64,000 nt of DNA, from NCBI RefSeq assembly GCF_029784135.1, contig NC_073746.1, positions 105,795,661 through 105,859,660 of the forward strand, in the 5' to 3' direction. This DNA is from Toxorhynchites rutilus septentrionalis (Eukaryota; Arthropoda; Insecta; Diptera; Culicidae). Below the pieces are notes generated by a model that was not told the origin of the DNA, did no database searches, and saw nothing but the letters and a program-made list of their open reading frames with translations. A program made the translations under genes and the position numbers. This document shows, piece after piece, positions 19,841-31,559 of this stretch. The number at the start of each line of letters is the position of its first letter. Positions within the stretch are counted from its first letter, which is position 1.

Positions 19841-21449
19841 TAGGGATTGTTAACCGGTTTTACCGGTAATACCGGGTCATTTTTCATTACCGAATTACCG
19901 GTAAGTTTACCATCAATAACCGGTAATTTCGGTAATTTAAATTTTACAATAATATTTGCCTTTATGCCGCTTCGAAATATCACTCGAGAATCAAAATAAG
20001 ATGGTAGTGTTGCGTTGATTCTAGGACTTCCGAGCTTCAGCTGCAGAGCTGCCCGATTTGAAGGCGAGACACAGGATAAGCTTCACCGATGAAGAACAGA
20101 CAGCGATAAAGCAATTGGTTCTCAAAAATTCTAATAAAGTTCTCATCGCTGTTGAATGGTGAAAGAACTGCACCCTTTATGAACCTGACCGGCAATTTAT
20201 GTTAGAACAGCCATCGGAGCAACCATCAGAAATTTCGAAGCAGCTGCTTGGAGCCCTGAAGGGAAGGATAAACGTTTTGTATAGGCAGATTTGTTCGCGT
20301 ATATGAACAATCATTCTGCTCGTGGTCGTGTCTAGGATTGGGCGATCTTGGATCGATTTATAGAAGATCGATCTTTTTTTTCGGTTTTATGGATCGATTT
20401 TTTGTACTCGAAAAAATCACAAAAATCGATATTTTTCTTCCGATTTTTTCGATCTTAGAAAAACTTTTTATGGATCTGTTTTTCAGTGTAGCACGAACGA
20501 ATTCCATGGGATTTTTGCTAGCGGAGTTCTGAACAAATACCAGTTGTTAAAATTCTAGTAATAATTTTCAATAAATTTATTTAATTAATTCCATGACGTT
20601 TCAAGATGAATGCCCTGGAAAACGCTGGAAATATTTCTGAGCTTTAAATTTTTTAGTGGCCTTCATAATGAGTAACAAAATTAAATGTCTTTGATGTTTG
20701 AAGAGAAATATAAAATTTGTATTCACCGTTTGAAGAAAAGACGACTCTCATATAGAATAAATAAAGAAATTGTAAAAAATACGTTTAATTTTTTAAAGAT
20801 CGATTCTTTGGTACCGATTTAATTAGTGGATCGATCCCTACGCCGTTTAGAAAATCGTTTCGTCAAGATAGATCTTTTTCTAAAGAGCGCCCATTCCTAG
20901 TCGTGACATAATTAATGATGACTTAGGCGCCTTCTATCAAAAGTCACGGAATGCATTGATCAAGCAGGCATATGAAATCGTTCGTGACTTCAAACTTCAG
21001 TAGCTGAACAACGAGAGGGAAAAATCCATTGGACGATGCAGAACCTGCAGAATAGATGAGCATCAAGAGAAAACTTGAAACGATAATGGCAGCAATCAAA
21101 GATATTAACAGACATGACAATGGTATTCGATGCTTTTCGTACTGCACGCCCAACATTATTGAACTATGAACATACGTTTTCCTCTCCTGGAAATTTCGTT
21201 CATGAGATCCGATTAAGATCAGAAAACGATAAAATTAACATTATTTGTGTCCCTAAGTAGTAGCAAAATAGCTACTAAGTAGCAAAAACTTGAAAAATGT
21301 TTTCTTGTTATCAATAAAAGTCGTTTCTTCAAGAAAATGGTCTGTTTCAAAGTATTTTTTCACCGGTAATTTACCGGTTTCACCGGTAAAGAAATTTTCA
21401 TTACCGAATAACCGGTTATTGAAATTTTGGCACGGTAACGCAATCCCTA
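19841..21449. mobile_element. Decayed hAT transposon with perfect 8-bp TSD
   Basis: The element starts TAGGGATTG at 19841 and ends CAATCCCTA at 21449. It is flanked by perfect 8-bp direct repeats CTAAATAT (19833-19840 and 21450-21457), the hAT signature. Subterminal regions are packed with ACCGGTAATTTACCGG-like palindromes on both sides. The interior has decayed transposase: DEEQTAIKQLVLKN near 20090, and near 21165 TFSSPGNFVHEIRLRSEND with INIICVPK, matching the hAT C-terminal dimerisation region. A second element is nested inside (20333-20899). Confidence 0.85.
20333..20899. mobile_element. Nested hAT-type MITE inside the hAT element
   Basis: Ends read TAGGATTGGGCGATCTT at 20333 and, inverted, TAGGAATGGGCGCTCTT from 20899. 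They are flanked by 8-bp repeats GTCGTGTC (20325-20332) and GTCGTGAC (20900-20907), with one mismatch. The interior is rich in GATCGATTTT/AAAATCGATC and lacks transposase. It interrupts the transposase remnant of the outer element, so it is the younger insertion. Confidence 0.8.
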
Positions 21450-21457
21450 CTAAATAT

Positions 21458-22519
21458 GCAATCATCAATTGCGTCATATTGTTCATATTGCTTGACTGCA
21501 TAACAAAAGAAATATAACCGTTAATATTTAGATAAGATTCAAGTGATGCAATTGTCTTCTTAATCGTCTGACAGAAAACATCAAAGAGATATCAAAATGA
21601 CAGATTACGGAGATTCATATGTCGCGAAATACGGCGTCGCAATGAGCCATCATTCGCAATGCATGGCGTCAGAAGTCCACAAGCTGGCAGAAGATCTGAA
21701 CCCTGTTAACGAATATGTGCTACGAAATATTTCACCCAATTTTTATCTTCAGTACTAAACACAACTTATAGTTATTATAAGAGTCAAAAAAGGATACCAA
21801 AACAGAACAAATACTTCATATTTTACAGTTTTACTTCGAAGGCGTAAACGCAGTCTGGGCAGCTGAAATTGTGATCTGTGTTTATAGCCATGATAATGTA
21901 GTAGCCAATCAAGTGTAATTTCGTTTTCGTCGACTCCATTTTGGTGCTTTTGATGAACTAAGCTTGTCGAAAAGGGCAAGAAAATAATGTAACAACTATT
22001 GCCTAACAACTAAACAGGGCTGGATACAAAGGAATCTGCCATACGAGTAAACAAAAAAAAAACTCATGGACCTACGGTAATAATAGTAATAATGAAGTAC
22101 TGAAATGTCGTTTACAGTAGTTTGAAATATAAAACTATCATATGGTCGACAGTATATTTCGAGGCAAATCTCATGATGTGTTGCTACGAAGGCATGGTGG
22201 TCGATTCAAGGGCACTATGCCCAGAACGTTTAAATGTGTACATTTCGTTTGAAATCCATGCAATCAAAACGTTATCGACAAGTTTAAATTGCATCATCTT
22301 TCTCCATTGTAGAATATTTCCATCCATCTCAACCATCTCCATAAAAATTCATACTATTTGTTCTGTCCGTATCAACCTCAAATATTGATATAATTCATAC
22401 TTTCTCTGAACACCATGTACATACAATGAAATTTGTAGGTAGTCACATTTTCATCGCGATTTTACGTTCATGACTAAATGATTGAGCGTTCCATGAGCTG
22501 TAGATAACGTGTTCATATC
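21458..22519. other. Intergenic; one small open frame
   Basis: From an ATG at 21597 an open frame of 51 codons begins MTDYGDSYVAKYGVAMSHHS and stops near 21750. I do not recognise it and there is no splice or promoter support. The rest is AT-rich without paired repeats. Confidence 0.35.
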
Positions 22520-22748
22520 GGGGTAGTGGGAGTAAAGTGGACACCTGCTTGTTTGGCAATATAATTATTGACTATAGATGTCGTATTGACAGTCACCTTA
22601 TGTTTGAAGCTTTTCTTGCCTTTTGAGTAATCCTGTACTTCAGCAGAGCTGTCGCATGTCAAAATATAAATAAAAACAGAAATCGATCTCTCGGTAGCTG
22701 TTTTGTGCGCATCGTATTTAAGGAATTGTTCGTGAAATTTAGCTTATT
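22520..22748. mobile_element. Partial inverted copy of the 3437-4382 element
   Basis: The block starts GGGTAGTGGGAGTAAAGTGG and runs through AATAATTATTGAC, TACTTCAGCAGAGCTGTCGC and GTGCGCATCG. It matches, in reverse, 4115-4380 of the first copy, including its terminal GTGGTCACC box (here GTGGACACC). The left two thirds of the element are missing. Confidence 0.75.
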
Positions 22749-23241
22749 CCATCTGATATCTTTCACAAATCACCACATCCAGTTTTGGTCCCAAATTGAA
22801 AATTGCCACCAGACGTCGAAACTGTACCACTGTCATCGCGAATGTCCAATTATAGGTGACAATCGTCTCTAATGCGACACTGAGTGATGCCTCGGTTTGT
22901 CGAATTAGAGGTAACTTACTGTAACTTATCTCATTCTGCTCTTGAAGAGGTCCCTTTTGTCGTTTTGGCTCTGGAAAAAACCACGCAAACGAAAACCAAG
23001 CTTCACTATACGAAACGTTATGTGTTGAGATATATAAGCGTGACAATTAGGTATAAATAAATGATTAAACTTTCCATCTGTAAGATCATGTACACCATTG
23101 GTCAGATAATGTGAAAGACATGACCAAAACAAAAGAGCAGGAGTATAGTTCTCATTGACAAATTTCATCATGGTCTTTAGAATAGTTATGGAACTCGCTA
23201 TCGCGGATAATCTGCTCTCGGATAATCAGGATCCTACTGTA
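22749..23241. other. Possible pogo/Tc1-type element end
   Basis: The sequence TCGCGGATAATCTGCTCTCG, GATAATCAGGATCCTACTGTA ending at 23241 resembles a pogo/Tigger-type terminus (reverse complement TACAGTAGGATCCTGATTAT). No matching left end or transposase was found; the open frames at 22744-23171 show no DDE motif. Confidence 0.3.
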
Positions 23242-23699
23242 TATGGAATTATTTTTCTTTCGGTGTCAAAATACCAGTTTTTGAATCTTTTGAGTAACCA
23301 GCTTATGATACGCGTAAACCAGTACATGTTCAAATTTTCTAAAGTGAAATTTTTCTACCGACTTTCTAGAGGCGGAGGAATTTTGTAGTAAAGCCTGCAT
23401 AATAGGAAAAAAAACATCTCTACCGACTGACTGAGACACTGAGACACGTGTATTCTCGAACTTATCGCTCGGGGTACAGAATTACTGATATGAAATGCTG
23501 CTACTATCTGTTAATGTATAAGTGAATTGCGCTCTCGAAATTCGCTTGGTGACATTTTAATTTATTGTCTCAAATCTCAAATTGCGTCAAAAATCGAGAC
23601 AAAACATTCACCAAAATTTTATTTTTCAATATATACAAAAAACCTACGAACGACGACAGGAAATTTAATGGAGAATCTGGCAAAAAAATAGAACTCCCG

Positions 23700-23842
23700 C
23701 CAGTTTGCAAAACTTAGTTTCGAGAAAAGCGCGTTTTTAATTCTGGTTATGCGCTCCTTACGCAAAGACTTAGGTCCACTAATTGGCTGGTTACTTTGGA
23801 ACGGAGCATCGGGCAAACCTGAGACAAAAACTACAGTAAAGT
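23700..23842 (+). repeat. Dispersed repeat shared with 34195-34335
   Basis: This segment, including CTCCTTACGCAAA, AACGGAGCATC and CAAACCTGAGACAAAAACTA, is about 80% similar to 34195-34335. A shorter TTTCGAAAAAAACGCG piece of it occurs inside the TTAA element at about 30600. It is probably an interior fragment of a DNA element. The upstream 23242-23699 is unannotated. Confidence 0.55.
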
Positions 23843-24762
23843 ATATTTTATTTTTTATTTTATTTTATTTCACCATCTTCGACAACGTCGTACAGACTGA
23901 AACCTTAAGATCTAAATTATTCTAAGTTTCTTATTCTAGTACTAAACACATTCTTGGACAGAGTAAAATCAAACACATCACTAACATTGTTAAAAGAACG
24001 TAAACACAAATTGAAACTATTGTTGAAACCATAATTCGTTCTATGGAATGGTATAAGAAATAACGATGAATTACGAAAACGACGGGGAGGAATATTCCAC
24101 GGAACTTGACGTAACAGTTCGGGACAGTCCACATTGCCGGTTATTAAATTATAAATAAATATTCTTTGTAGTTTGGTACGCCTGGCTGATAGTGTTTCCA
24201 AGTCAATCAGTTTACAACGATCAGCATAACTCGGAAGATTTATCGGATCATTCCAAGGGAGCTGTCGCAAAGCAAACCGCATTAAACTTCTCTGGATTCG
24301 CTCCAACGCAACGATTTGTGTAACGAGGAATGGGGACCAAACCGGTGCAGCATATTCCATGATGCTCCGAACTAGCGCGCAGTATAACTTTTTGAGGCAA
24401 TACACGTCAGAAAATCCAGAAGCATGGCGACGAATGAAACCGAGCACAGTGTATGCTTTAGCGGTTGTGATTACTATGTGCTCATTGAACTTCAGTTTAG
24501 AGTCGATCATTACTCCTAGATCACAGATCGAGTTTGCGCGTTCTATGGGCTCCAGCCCCATGTGGTATTGGTGGCGAATGACATTATTGCAGCGACTGTA
24601 GGATATGGCTTTACACTTTTTACTATTCACACGCATACCGTTATCATTGCACCAGATTAGCAAACAATTAATATCATCTTGAAGTTTGATGCAGTCAATG
24701 GATGATGCAATCTCACTGTAAATTTTGAGATCATCGGCGAACAAAAGCTTTATTTTTTCAAG
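23843..24762 (-). mobile_element. 5'-truncated non-LTR retrotransposon, related to 12.9 kb copy
   Basis: On the minus strand the copy begins inside the RT palm near 24762 and ends in a tail of AAATAAAATA repeats at 23843-23870. The right junction abuts a TTTCCATAGTGTACTACCCCC sequence. A similar GTGTACTACCCCCTTAA string occurs at 35127, suggesting a shared older repeat at the target. Confidence 0.7.
23917..24744 (-). pseudogene. Reverse transcriptase fragment of truncated LINE
   Basis: An open 275-codon frame starts MFADDLKIYSE (catalytic FADD, RT block 5) and continues with a non-LTR thumb: NGMRVNSKKCKAISYSR, ICDLGVMIDSKLKFNEHI, LYCALVRSIMEYAAPVWSP, ALERIQRSLMRFALRQLPW and DPINLPSYADRC. The remaining RT, including the first catalytic Asp and the endonuclease, is missing. 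The frame is unbroken. Its layout and several blocks (LVRSI-E, ERIQ, LPW, NLP-Y-D/E-RC, RTNYG) match the 12.9 kb copy, so both belong to one superfamily but different families. Confidence 0.85.
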
Positions 24763-24963
24763 TTTCCATAGTGTACTACCCCCTTAAAAGAGTATTCGGA
24801 CAAGGACGAGACTGCAGGAAGAATACCAACCTACCTCGTATGAAGGTGGAAACGCGGAAAAGGCAACAGCCCGACAACAAATCTTATTGGATCACACCAG
24901 TGCGAAATGGTCCAGGAGATGCAGTTATTCAGTTACAACAAGTTTAGTCAAAAACAGTCTTAG

Positions 24964-26726
24964 ACAAAGTTGTTAATCATGATAGAGCGCTCGTTTTCAT
25001 ATTTTCAAAAATAGGGTGACCAAAATTGTCGATGAAATAAAAAATCTAAATTTCTTATCTTTATAGATAGAGGTAAACATAGTTCAACAATGTTGTAGCC
25101 TCAGTTATTTTAAACAACTTTGTAGAACAAAGCTCTTTTATATCTTTTAAAATAATCGATTTAACGCTTTTTTCTAAGTTGCATGAGGGTGACCATGAAA
25201 AAACTTGTTTTTTTTCTGCTTTAACTTTTATATTTCAAATTCTACATCTAAACTGTCTTCGTACGACTTTTAGAGCTTATCGATACCAACATTTTGCAAT
25301 GTAGAACTTGTCTATATCTTAATCCTACTCAAATTTATTGATGGTTTTTTACCCAAAAACTCATGATTACAATTTTAATTTACTCAAACACAAAAAATAA
25401 CATTGTTTTGAAAATCACACATTATGTAGAGTGAAATATGCTCTTTCAAATGCCGCCATCAGACTTTGTTTACGTTCGCCCCAGAAAGAATGACAAACAA
25501 ATAAAAAGATCATTTTTTTGGGAAGAAATATCAATAACTTTGAGTAAAGTTGAGATATTGACAAGATCTGCATCGAATCGGGATGACTCAATCGGTTCAA
25601 TACACTGATTTTTTTCACCATGTTTTTTTTCAACCCTGGGGTAAGTGGAAACCAGTGAAAATCGACTATTTTTTAAACATTACTGCAGATACCGGACGTT
25701 TTTTGTCGGAGATTGCAACATGAATGAATCACAATAAATTCAAAAAATAAGAATCATTCATATTTCGTTCCTCAGTATGTTCTACATAATTTATGAATAC
25801 ACAGACATGATACAAGTACAATTTGTTAATTTTGCAACTAGGGGTCGTTCAAATATTACGTAACGCATTTTTTACTATTTTATACTCCCTGTTCTCTAAT
25901 TAACATGATATAAATGGTCATTTGCATAAAAATGATTAGACTTATTTAGATTTATTTCTAAACAAATTTCCTCAAAGCGTCTCCTCCTCCCTTTCTGAGT
26001 GTGTTACGTTTTTGAATATTTGAATGATCCCATAAAGCTTATTAGAAGCCGTTTTGAGTGGCTCTACTTTGACATGAAAGCGTGTAAAATAGTATTCTCG
26101 ATGTTATTGTTTCGTATGTTAATTCCTAGTATGTAGTACCCATTTTGCGTGTATTAAACTCTTCCCCCACATCTCACGTGTACCAAAACCCTTCTTCCAA
26201 ATATTTGTATGTAACTTTTTCAATTTAGTGTTTCATAAACCAGTTGTAGTTAATTCGAGAAGCAAAATCGCACATTAAATTCATGAAAGTTCCGCATTTC
26301 AACTTACCCCGCTCTACGAACAGGTTGAAAAAAGCAACATGAAAACTAAACATTTTTAAAATTGACTTTTTTTTTAAAATACAGTGTGAATTTTTATTTT
26401 TTATCGAAAATCGTCTGTTATACCTTGTATATGCTGCAAACAGATTTCAATTTAGTGATTTATTTATTTTTTAGGATAACTTTCAAATTGAACTTCGAAA
26501 AAACCGTTCCAAGCCCCGGTGTACCTTATATCGGTTATTTTAAGAGATAGAGAAACACCTTGTTCTACAAAGATGTCTGAAATGATTGGAGCTATAACAT
26601 TGTCGAGCTATGTTTACCTCTATCTATAAAGATAAGAAAGTTAGATTTTTTATTTCATCGAAAATTTTGGTCACCCTATTTTTGACAACATAAAAATGAG
26701 CGCTCTATCATGAGTAACAACTTTGT
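24964..26726. mobile_element. Long-TIR DNA element, 1.76 kb
   Basis: The left end ACAAAGTTGTTA (24964) runs inward through GATAGAGCGCTC and CAAAAATAGGGTGACCAAAA. It is mirrored, at about 90% identity over some 180 bp, by the reverse complement of 26545-26726. Weaker similarity extends further inward. The interior is AT-rich with no transposase motif; frames at 25415-25633 and 26362-26550 are unassigned. No clear target duplication was found. Confidence 0.75.
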
Positions 26727-26727
26727 G

Positions 26728-27708
26728 CAGTGGCGTAGTGCACAGAAGGCGAGGGGATTGATTCGCCCCGGGTGTATCCCTCAAAGGGGTGACACCCACG
26801 ACTATGATAATTATATTGTTTCGAGAAAGCAACAGCAATCTTCATTTAAAAGAGTCTTACCTGGGTTTTTTCGTTTTAGGTGGGAAAAAGGGGACGTCAT
26901 TAAATTCATTGAATGGAGAATTGCGCTATAGATTTTAGGAAGTGTCATGAAGTTCGACAACGCCCCAGCCATGTCAGGACCGAACGGAGGAGTTCAGGTC
27001 TCGTTGAGAAAGCAAAACAAAAAAAAAACGCACTCATGGTTTGTAGACCACTCTTAGAACTTATAAGGACAACATGCTTTTAATAAATAAGAAGCAACAG
27101 CGAAGAACATTTTTCAGAACTGTTGAATCTATGTACTCGTTTTTCGCAATTTCTTCTCATTGATGAGATACGATTCTGAGTTACACAAGTGTGATGGCAA
27201 AAGGTTGCTGAAAAATCGTGAAGTAGATCTAGCGCAGAACTTTTGCAAATCAATGGATTGTCTCTGAGTAACGTTGTGATCAGACTCAATGCACTGGTAG
27301 CTTTTCTTCAAGAAGTAGTCGAAATTTTTGAGTCAATTCAAGCAAGACAGTAGCATCTGAGAGCGAACGTTTTCAACGTTGATCTCAAACTTGGAAAAAT
27401 TTCCGTGGACATTTCAATGTCGCTGGAATTAACCTGAAGATGCCTATCATTAGAATGCGTTAGAACTTTTACAGTTTATTGTGGAATGAAATTTCTAAGA
27501 AACGCTTGCAAATTTTACAGTGAGTTTGAAGACGATTAACGTTTCCCAGCAAAAGAGGCTTGTTAACGATTTGCGTTTCCCAGCAAAAGAGGCTTGTCAA
27601 AGTTGAAAATTTTATTTTTCATTTGAGAACGAAAACAAACATTTGACTACAGGGGTGACACCCAAGACACCCGTCCTGGGTGTCACCCAGTCACGCTACG
27701 CCACTTTA
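26728..27708. mobile_element. hAT-like element with CAGTGGCGTAG ends
   Basis: The left end is CAGTGGCGTAGTG at 26728. The right end reads CGCTACGCCACTTT (27694-27707), the inverse with the last bases decayed. Subterminal GGGTGTCACCC/GGGTGACACCC boxes occur on both sides. The CAGTGGCGTAG TIR is typical of hAT elements. A minus-strand frame at 27080-27311 contains LPSHLCNSESYLINEKKLRKTS, similar to FLPSHLYGSDLYSVDELKLRKTS at 35133-35324, so both are likely remnants of one transposase family. Confidence 0.6.
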
Positions 27709-28046
27709 TCATACAAAATTATCTTGTGATGAATCCTCTGAGCCTAACATTGCGGTTTTCAACTCCTGTTGAACGAACCATAAGAGATGAAACTGACTCA
27801 AATGTTACACGTGAAGCCCACGACACCTTCCGGGACTGTTTCAACGAAGTGGAAAAAAATAATAGTGAGTATCGCGATCAGGGAAAACATCAAAATGCTT
27901 GTGAGAACATTTCGAATCGATCGCAATCACGATCCTTATAATTGGTGGTCACTCTAAGGCTTAGAGTCTGCGAAATACTAAGCAATAATACTAGCAATGT
28001 TTGCTAGTTTATTGTTCAATTGTAATGTTTGCAGCGATTTTTTTTT
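27709..28046. other. Intergenic; one unassigned frame
   Basis: A 71-codon plus-strand frame (27726-27941, polar, E/N/R-rich) has no recognised domain. Confidence 0.35.
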
Positions 28047-28479
28047 GTTAAAACCGAATGAAACCATTACGGGAGATCTCTACTGACGACAATTGATGCA
28101 TTTGAGCCGTGCGCTGAAGGAAAACCGGCCACAATACGAGCAAAGACACGATAATGTTATTTTGCAGCACGACAATGGTCGGCCGCATGTCGTGAAACCG
28201 GTCAAAACATACTTGGAAACGCTGAAATGGGAGGTCCTATTTCACCCACCGTATTCTCCAGACATTCTGTCCGATTACTACCTTTTTCGATCGATGCAAC
28301 ATGGCCTGGTTGACCAGCATTTCTCCTATTTTGATAATGTCAAAAATAGGATCGATTCGTGATTATCCGACAAACCGGCCGATTATTTCCGCAAAGGGAT
28401 CCGTGAATTGCCAGAAAGATGGGAAAAAGTTGCGATGGGCAATACTTTGAATATTAAATTTGTAATTTTTGCAGAATGA
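28047..28479 (+). pseudogene. mariner transposase relic, C-terminal 40%
   Basis: One frame reads LLKPNETITGDLY-stop-RQLMHLSRALKENRP, then VILQHDNGRPHVVKPVKTYL (second catalytic Asp, HDNARPH block). It continues LKWEVLFHPPYSPDILSDYYLFRSMQHGL (third Asp block, SDYHLF with His to Tyr), then a second stop, and DKPADYFRKGIRELPERWEKVAM. It ends at a stop at 28477. Two in-frame stops are the only lesions over 140 codons, making this the best-preserved mariner fragment here. N-terminal DNA-binding and the first Asp block are missing. Confidence 0.85.
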
Positions 28480-28847
28480 AGCATTAGTTTTTGAAAAAAA
28501 AGCGAAGAAACTTACCGGTACTCCTATTTATATATTTATATATCCAAAAATGGTGGCTGGATATGCCGGATACCGGATCCGTCTCATTTCTAATTAAAAG
28601 CTAAAAAATCATCGGCTCTACGAAATCGTTCTGAAGAGACTGTATTCCGGCGACTTCAGTGTCATCTGAGCGAATTTTCATGTGAAAGACGGAATAGACT
28701 TTCATCAGATAACATCGAAAATATCATGCTTATAAACCAAAATATGCAATAAAGATGATTGTGATGGGAATTTATTTGAGAAAACCTAGGATAGAGTTAT
28801 ATTTTTGCAATTCCATGCACTAATTGATTTTTTAAACTTTATTTTTT
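28480..28847. other. hAT-type terminus and intergenic DNA
   Basis: Near 28554-28597 the minus strand reads AGAAATGAGACGGATCCGGT then ATCCGGCATATCC. It resembles the plus-strand end TAGAGATGAAACGGATATCC at 35444, so the two are likely opposite ends of one dispersed family. No partner end was found at either site. Confidence 0.4.
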
Positions 28848-29885
28848 GACGTAGAACTACGTCTTTCAGGAAGGGTGCCAAATCAGAAAACAGGTCACGT
28901 TTTTTTGAAATAAAGTTAACGTTCATAACTATTTTCACTGTGAACGAATTCTCATGATTTGCATACCAATCGAATCGGAAATTCTCTAAGATTTGTTTTA
29001 TATGCTATACAACACAATTTGCTAATCTTTAAACGGTTTAAATTCATGAAAACTGGAAGAACTTCCTTTTTCCCATATATTTGTTCTGCCGATTTGTGTG
29101 CTAACCCTACCCGTATTTTGAATACTTATAACTCGAACATTTCTTAACAGATCGGAAAGATTTGCATCAATTGATAGGTAATATTTCTATCACAAATAAT
29201 AAAATGTTATTTTTCATGAGATGAACAATTAACTGTAACTGTAAAATGTCAAGCGTTATCTAAACGCTCTAACTGGCAAGTTTTGATTGGCCCGATTTAC
29301 GGTTTCCCCAACACAGACTTCAAAATCGATGTACCTTTGAAAATCCGCTTTGCAAATAAACATGCAAGTCAAGGGTATTTTTTCCCACTGAGCTGTGTTT
29401 CCCTAACACGGACTTCAACATTAATGCGTCTGGGGGAATCCACTTTGCAAATACATACAAGTCGGGGATATTTTTTGATGTTGAGTACTTTTTTACTCGC
29501 TTGTCGTTGTGCAGACCGGAATATGTTTCCCTAAAACGTACTTTTAAGCTGAGAAGTCTGGGAAAATCATCATTTCAGATACTAGAGGTGAATGAATATT
29601 CGCGGTTCGAGAGCTATGTAAACATGAGATGTGCAATAATTTCAGAGGGAAATGTAAAATAAAATGATCGTTTGACAATTCTTCTGTTCACATATTTTGG
29701 TAGTCCTAGGTATCATATCAAATGTAAAAGGACATTCATCAAATTTACTTGTAACGAAGAACATAATCTATTACAAAAATTTCAATGCATTCTAAAATAA
29801 TATTCGAAGTGGTAAACAAGTAAATTGCATAATATACTTGCGTAGTTCTACGTCGAAAATATGCGGTCGTGTCCTAGATACAACC
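28848..29885 (+). repeat. Dispersed repeat bounded by ACTACGTC palindromes, with tandem units
   Basis: It begins with GACGTAGAACTACGTC (28848-28863) and ends near GCGTAGTTCTACGTC (29840-29854), followed by ATGCGGTCGTGTCCTAGATA, a block shared with 42405 and 47310. The stretch 29120-29240 is the inverted homologue of 15210-15310. Inside are three imperfect units starting GTTTCCC at 29302, 29397 and 29525, each with AACACRGACTTC, CTTTGCAAATA and GGRTATTTTTT. No coding sequence is seen. Confidence 0.6.
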
Positions 29886-30060
29886 CCTTACAATTTTTTG
29901 TCTTCCCTTCTTTACATATCCGAATAAATCGCTTCTTGGAAAAAGCCATCGAGCCGCTCGAATGAGCCGGCTCGTTTCATTGAACATATGGCTCTGAGCC
30001 ATTCACTAAAATGAACAGTTTTGCCCACCTATACCCAGCGTTACCAATGTTCCAGGTTAA

Positions 30061-30809
30061 GGTGGTATTCTAGTGTAGAGACACGACGTTTTCGGACGTT
30101 TTTCCGAGCTGGGTACAAAATAAGACAAAGGATATTTTTACGATCTATTATAATATTATCTTTTTATCTATCTTTTAACAATAAAACAAAACTTGAACGG
30201 AGAAAAAATATTCATAACTATTTAGAATAGTTAAGAGCTGACGAAGTGATGGGGTTCAAAAAAATGTTGTGCCACGGCGTACACGATTCCAGCCCATCTG
30301 GTTATCTGATCCAAAAAAAATCGACCAGATTCGGAACAAGTAAAGATGCCGCTATCGGATGAACCTCGGACGAGTAAAAAACACCGTTTTTGACAAAATG
30401 ACGGACGTTTGAAAAACAAAATGCGGTTTAGAAAGATTTTTCTTACGTTTCCCGATTTTTTTTAAAATCAAAATTTAAAAAATATTATTTTTAGAGGTTC
30501 ATAGGCGATAGAGAGATTCATGCAGATTGTATTCATATAAATTCGACATTAATCGGTTCAGTAGAATTTGAGATATCCTGTACGCCAGTTTGAAAAAACT
30601 AGTTTCGAAAAAAACGCGTTTGAAGTTCATTGTTATGGCCGTACCAGGTTGGAAACCGCATTACTAAAATGGCTCTAACTGGTTAAATAATAGGATTTTC
30701 GATAAGTCCTTTTTTAGGATATATTCTTGAATGCCTAAACAACGGAAATGTGAAATGGGAAGGAAAAAATTGAGTTTTTTTTTTCAAATTTCTAGACTAG
30801 AATACTGCT
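30061..30809. mobile_element. TTAA-flanked TIR element, 749 bp
   Basis: TTAA lies at 30057-30060 and 30810-30813. Inside, GGTGGTATTCTAGTGTAGA at the left matches AGCAGTATTCTAGTCTAGA read from the right (15 of 19). The interior contains TTTCGAAAAAAACGCG, shared with the 23.7 and 34.2 kb repeats. No transposase is readable. Probably a piggyBac-type MITE. Confidence 0.65.
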
Positions 30810-30813
30810 TTAA

Positions 30814-31466
30814 ACAGGGTTCTCAAGCTGTACCCAAGCTCAAGCTCAAGCTCTAAATAAATTAATTGGGTATGTTTTTATTTCAATTTATATTTTTTAT
30901 TCGAGCTTTTGTCGTTCAAACGTTTGACAATTCCGCAAATAGTTTAATAGGTTATTTTTGTTTCTCTCATCCAGTTCAGTAGCTTCTGTTTCTATAACTT
31001 CAACATCGATGTAGATAAATTTGGCTTCTTTAGATTTGTGTATTGTTCTAAATATATTGCTCGAGAGAAAAATATTATTCTGGTTTCTGAATTAATCTGA
31101 GTGAATTTGGGTGTTTCGGTTTGTTTTGTTCAACTTAATAATCAATAGTGAAAAAACATAGTTTCACTATTTAATATTGGTCGTTGTTGAACATCTCCAG
31201 GTTATGTCTAACGACGGATTCGAGCAATATCCATCTTGTTGCGGACCGATGGTGCAGACTTTTGCATTTTCTCATTTTAGATCAAGCATGTGAAAACAGG
31301 ACATCTCGCTACATATGAATGTCAAATTGTAATGATTCTTCTGACTCAAAGTGATACAAATGATTCAAAGAATAAAATAGTTGAGAAGGGAAAAAAAATA
31401 TTTACATATTTACAAAAATATTCACATACAAGACATAACTAAATTTGAAACGCCATTTGAAAAAAA
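30814..31466. other. AT-rich intergenic DNA
   Basis: No gene is supported. Short homopolymer and AT-rich stretches only. Confidence 0.4.
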
Positions 31467-31559
31467 AAACTGTAAATTCTGTATGAATCAAAAAAAAATC
31501 TGTAACTACAGATTCTTGGTTTCAAAAAGACTGAAAAATCTGTATATATGGTAACCCTG
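31467..31559. mobile_element. hAT-type end with ACAGATTTTT repeats
   Basis: The sequence ends ATCTGTATATATGGTAACCCTG at 31559; its reverse complement CAGGGTTACCATATATACAG matches the element start CAGTGTTGCCACATATACAG at 46169. Subterminal CTGTA/TACAG boxes are shared. The CAGKGTTRCCA terminus is typical of hAT elements. The other end was not found. Confidence 0.5.
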
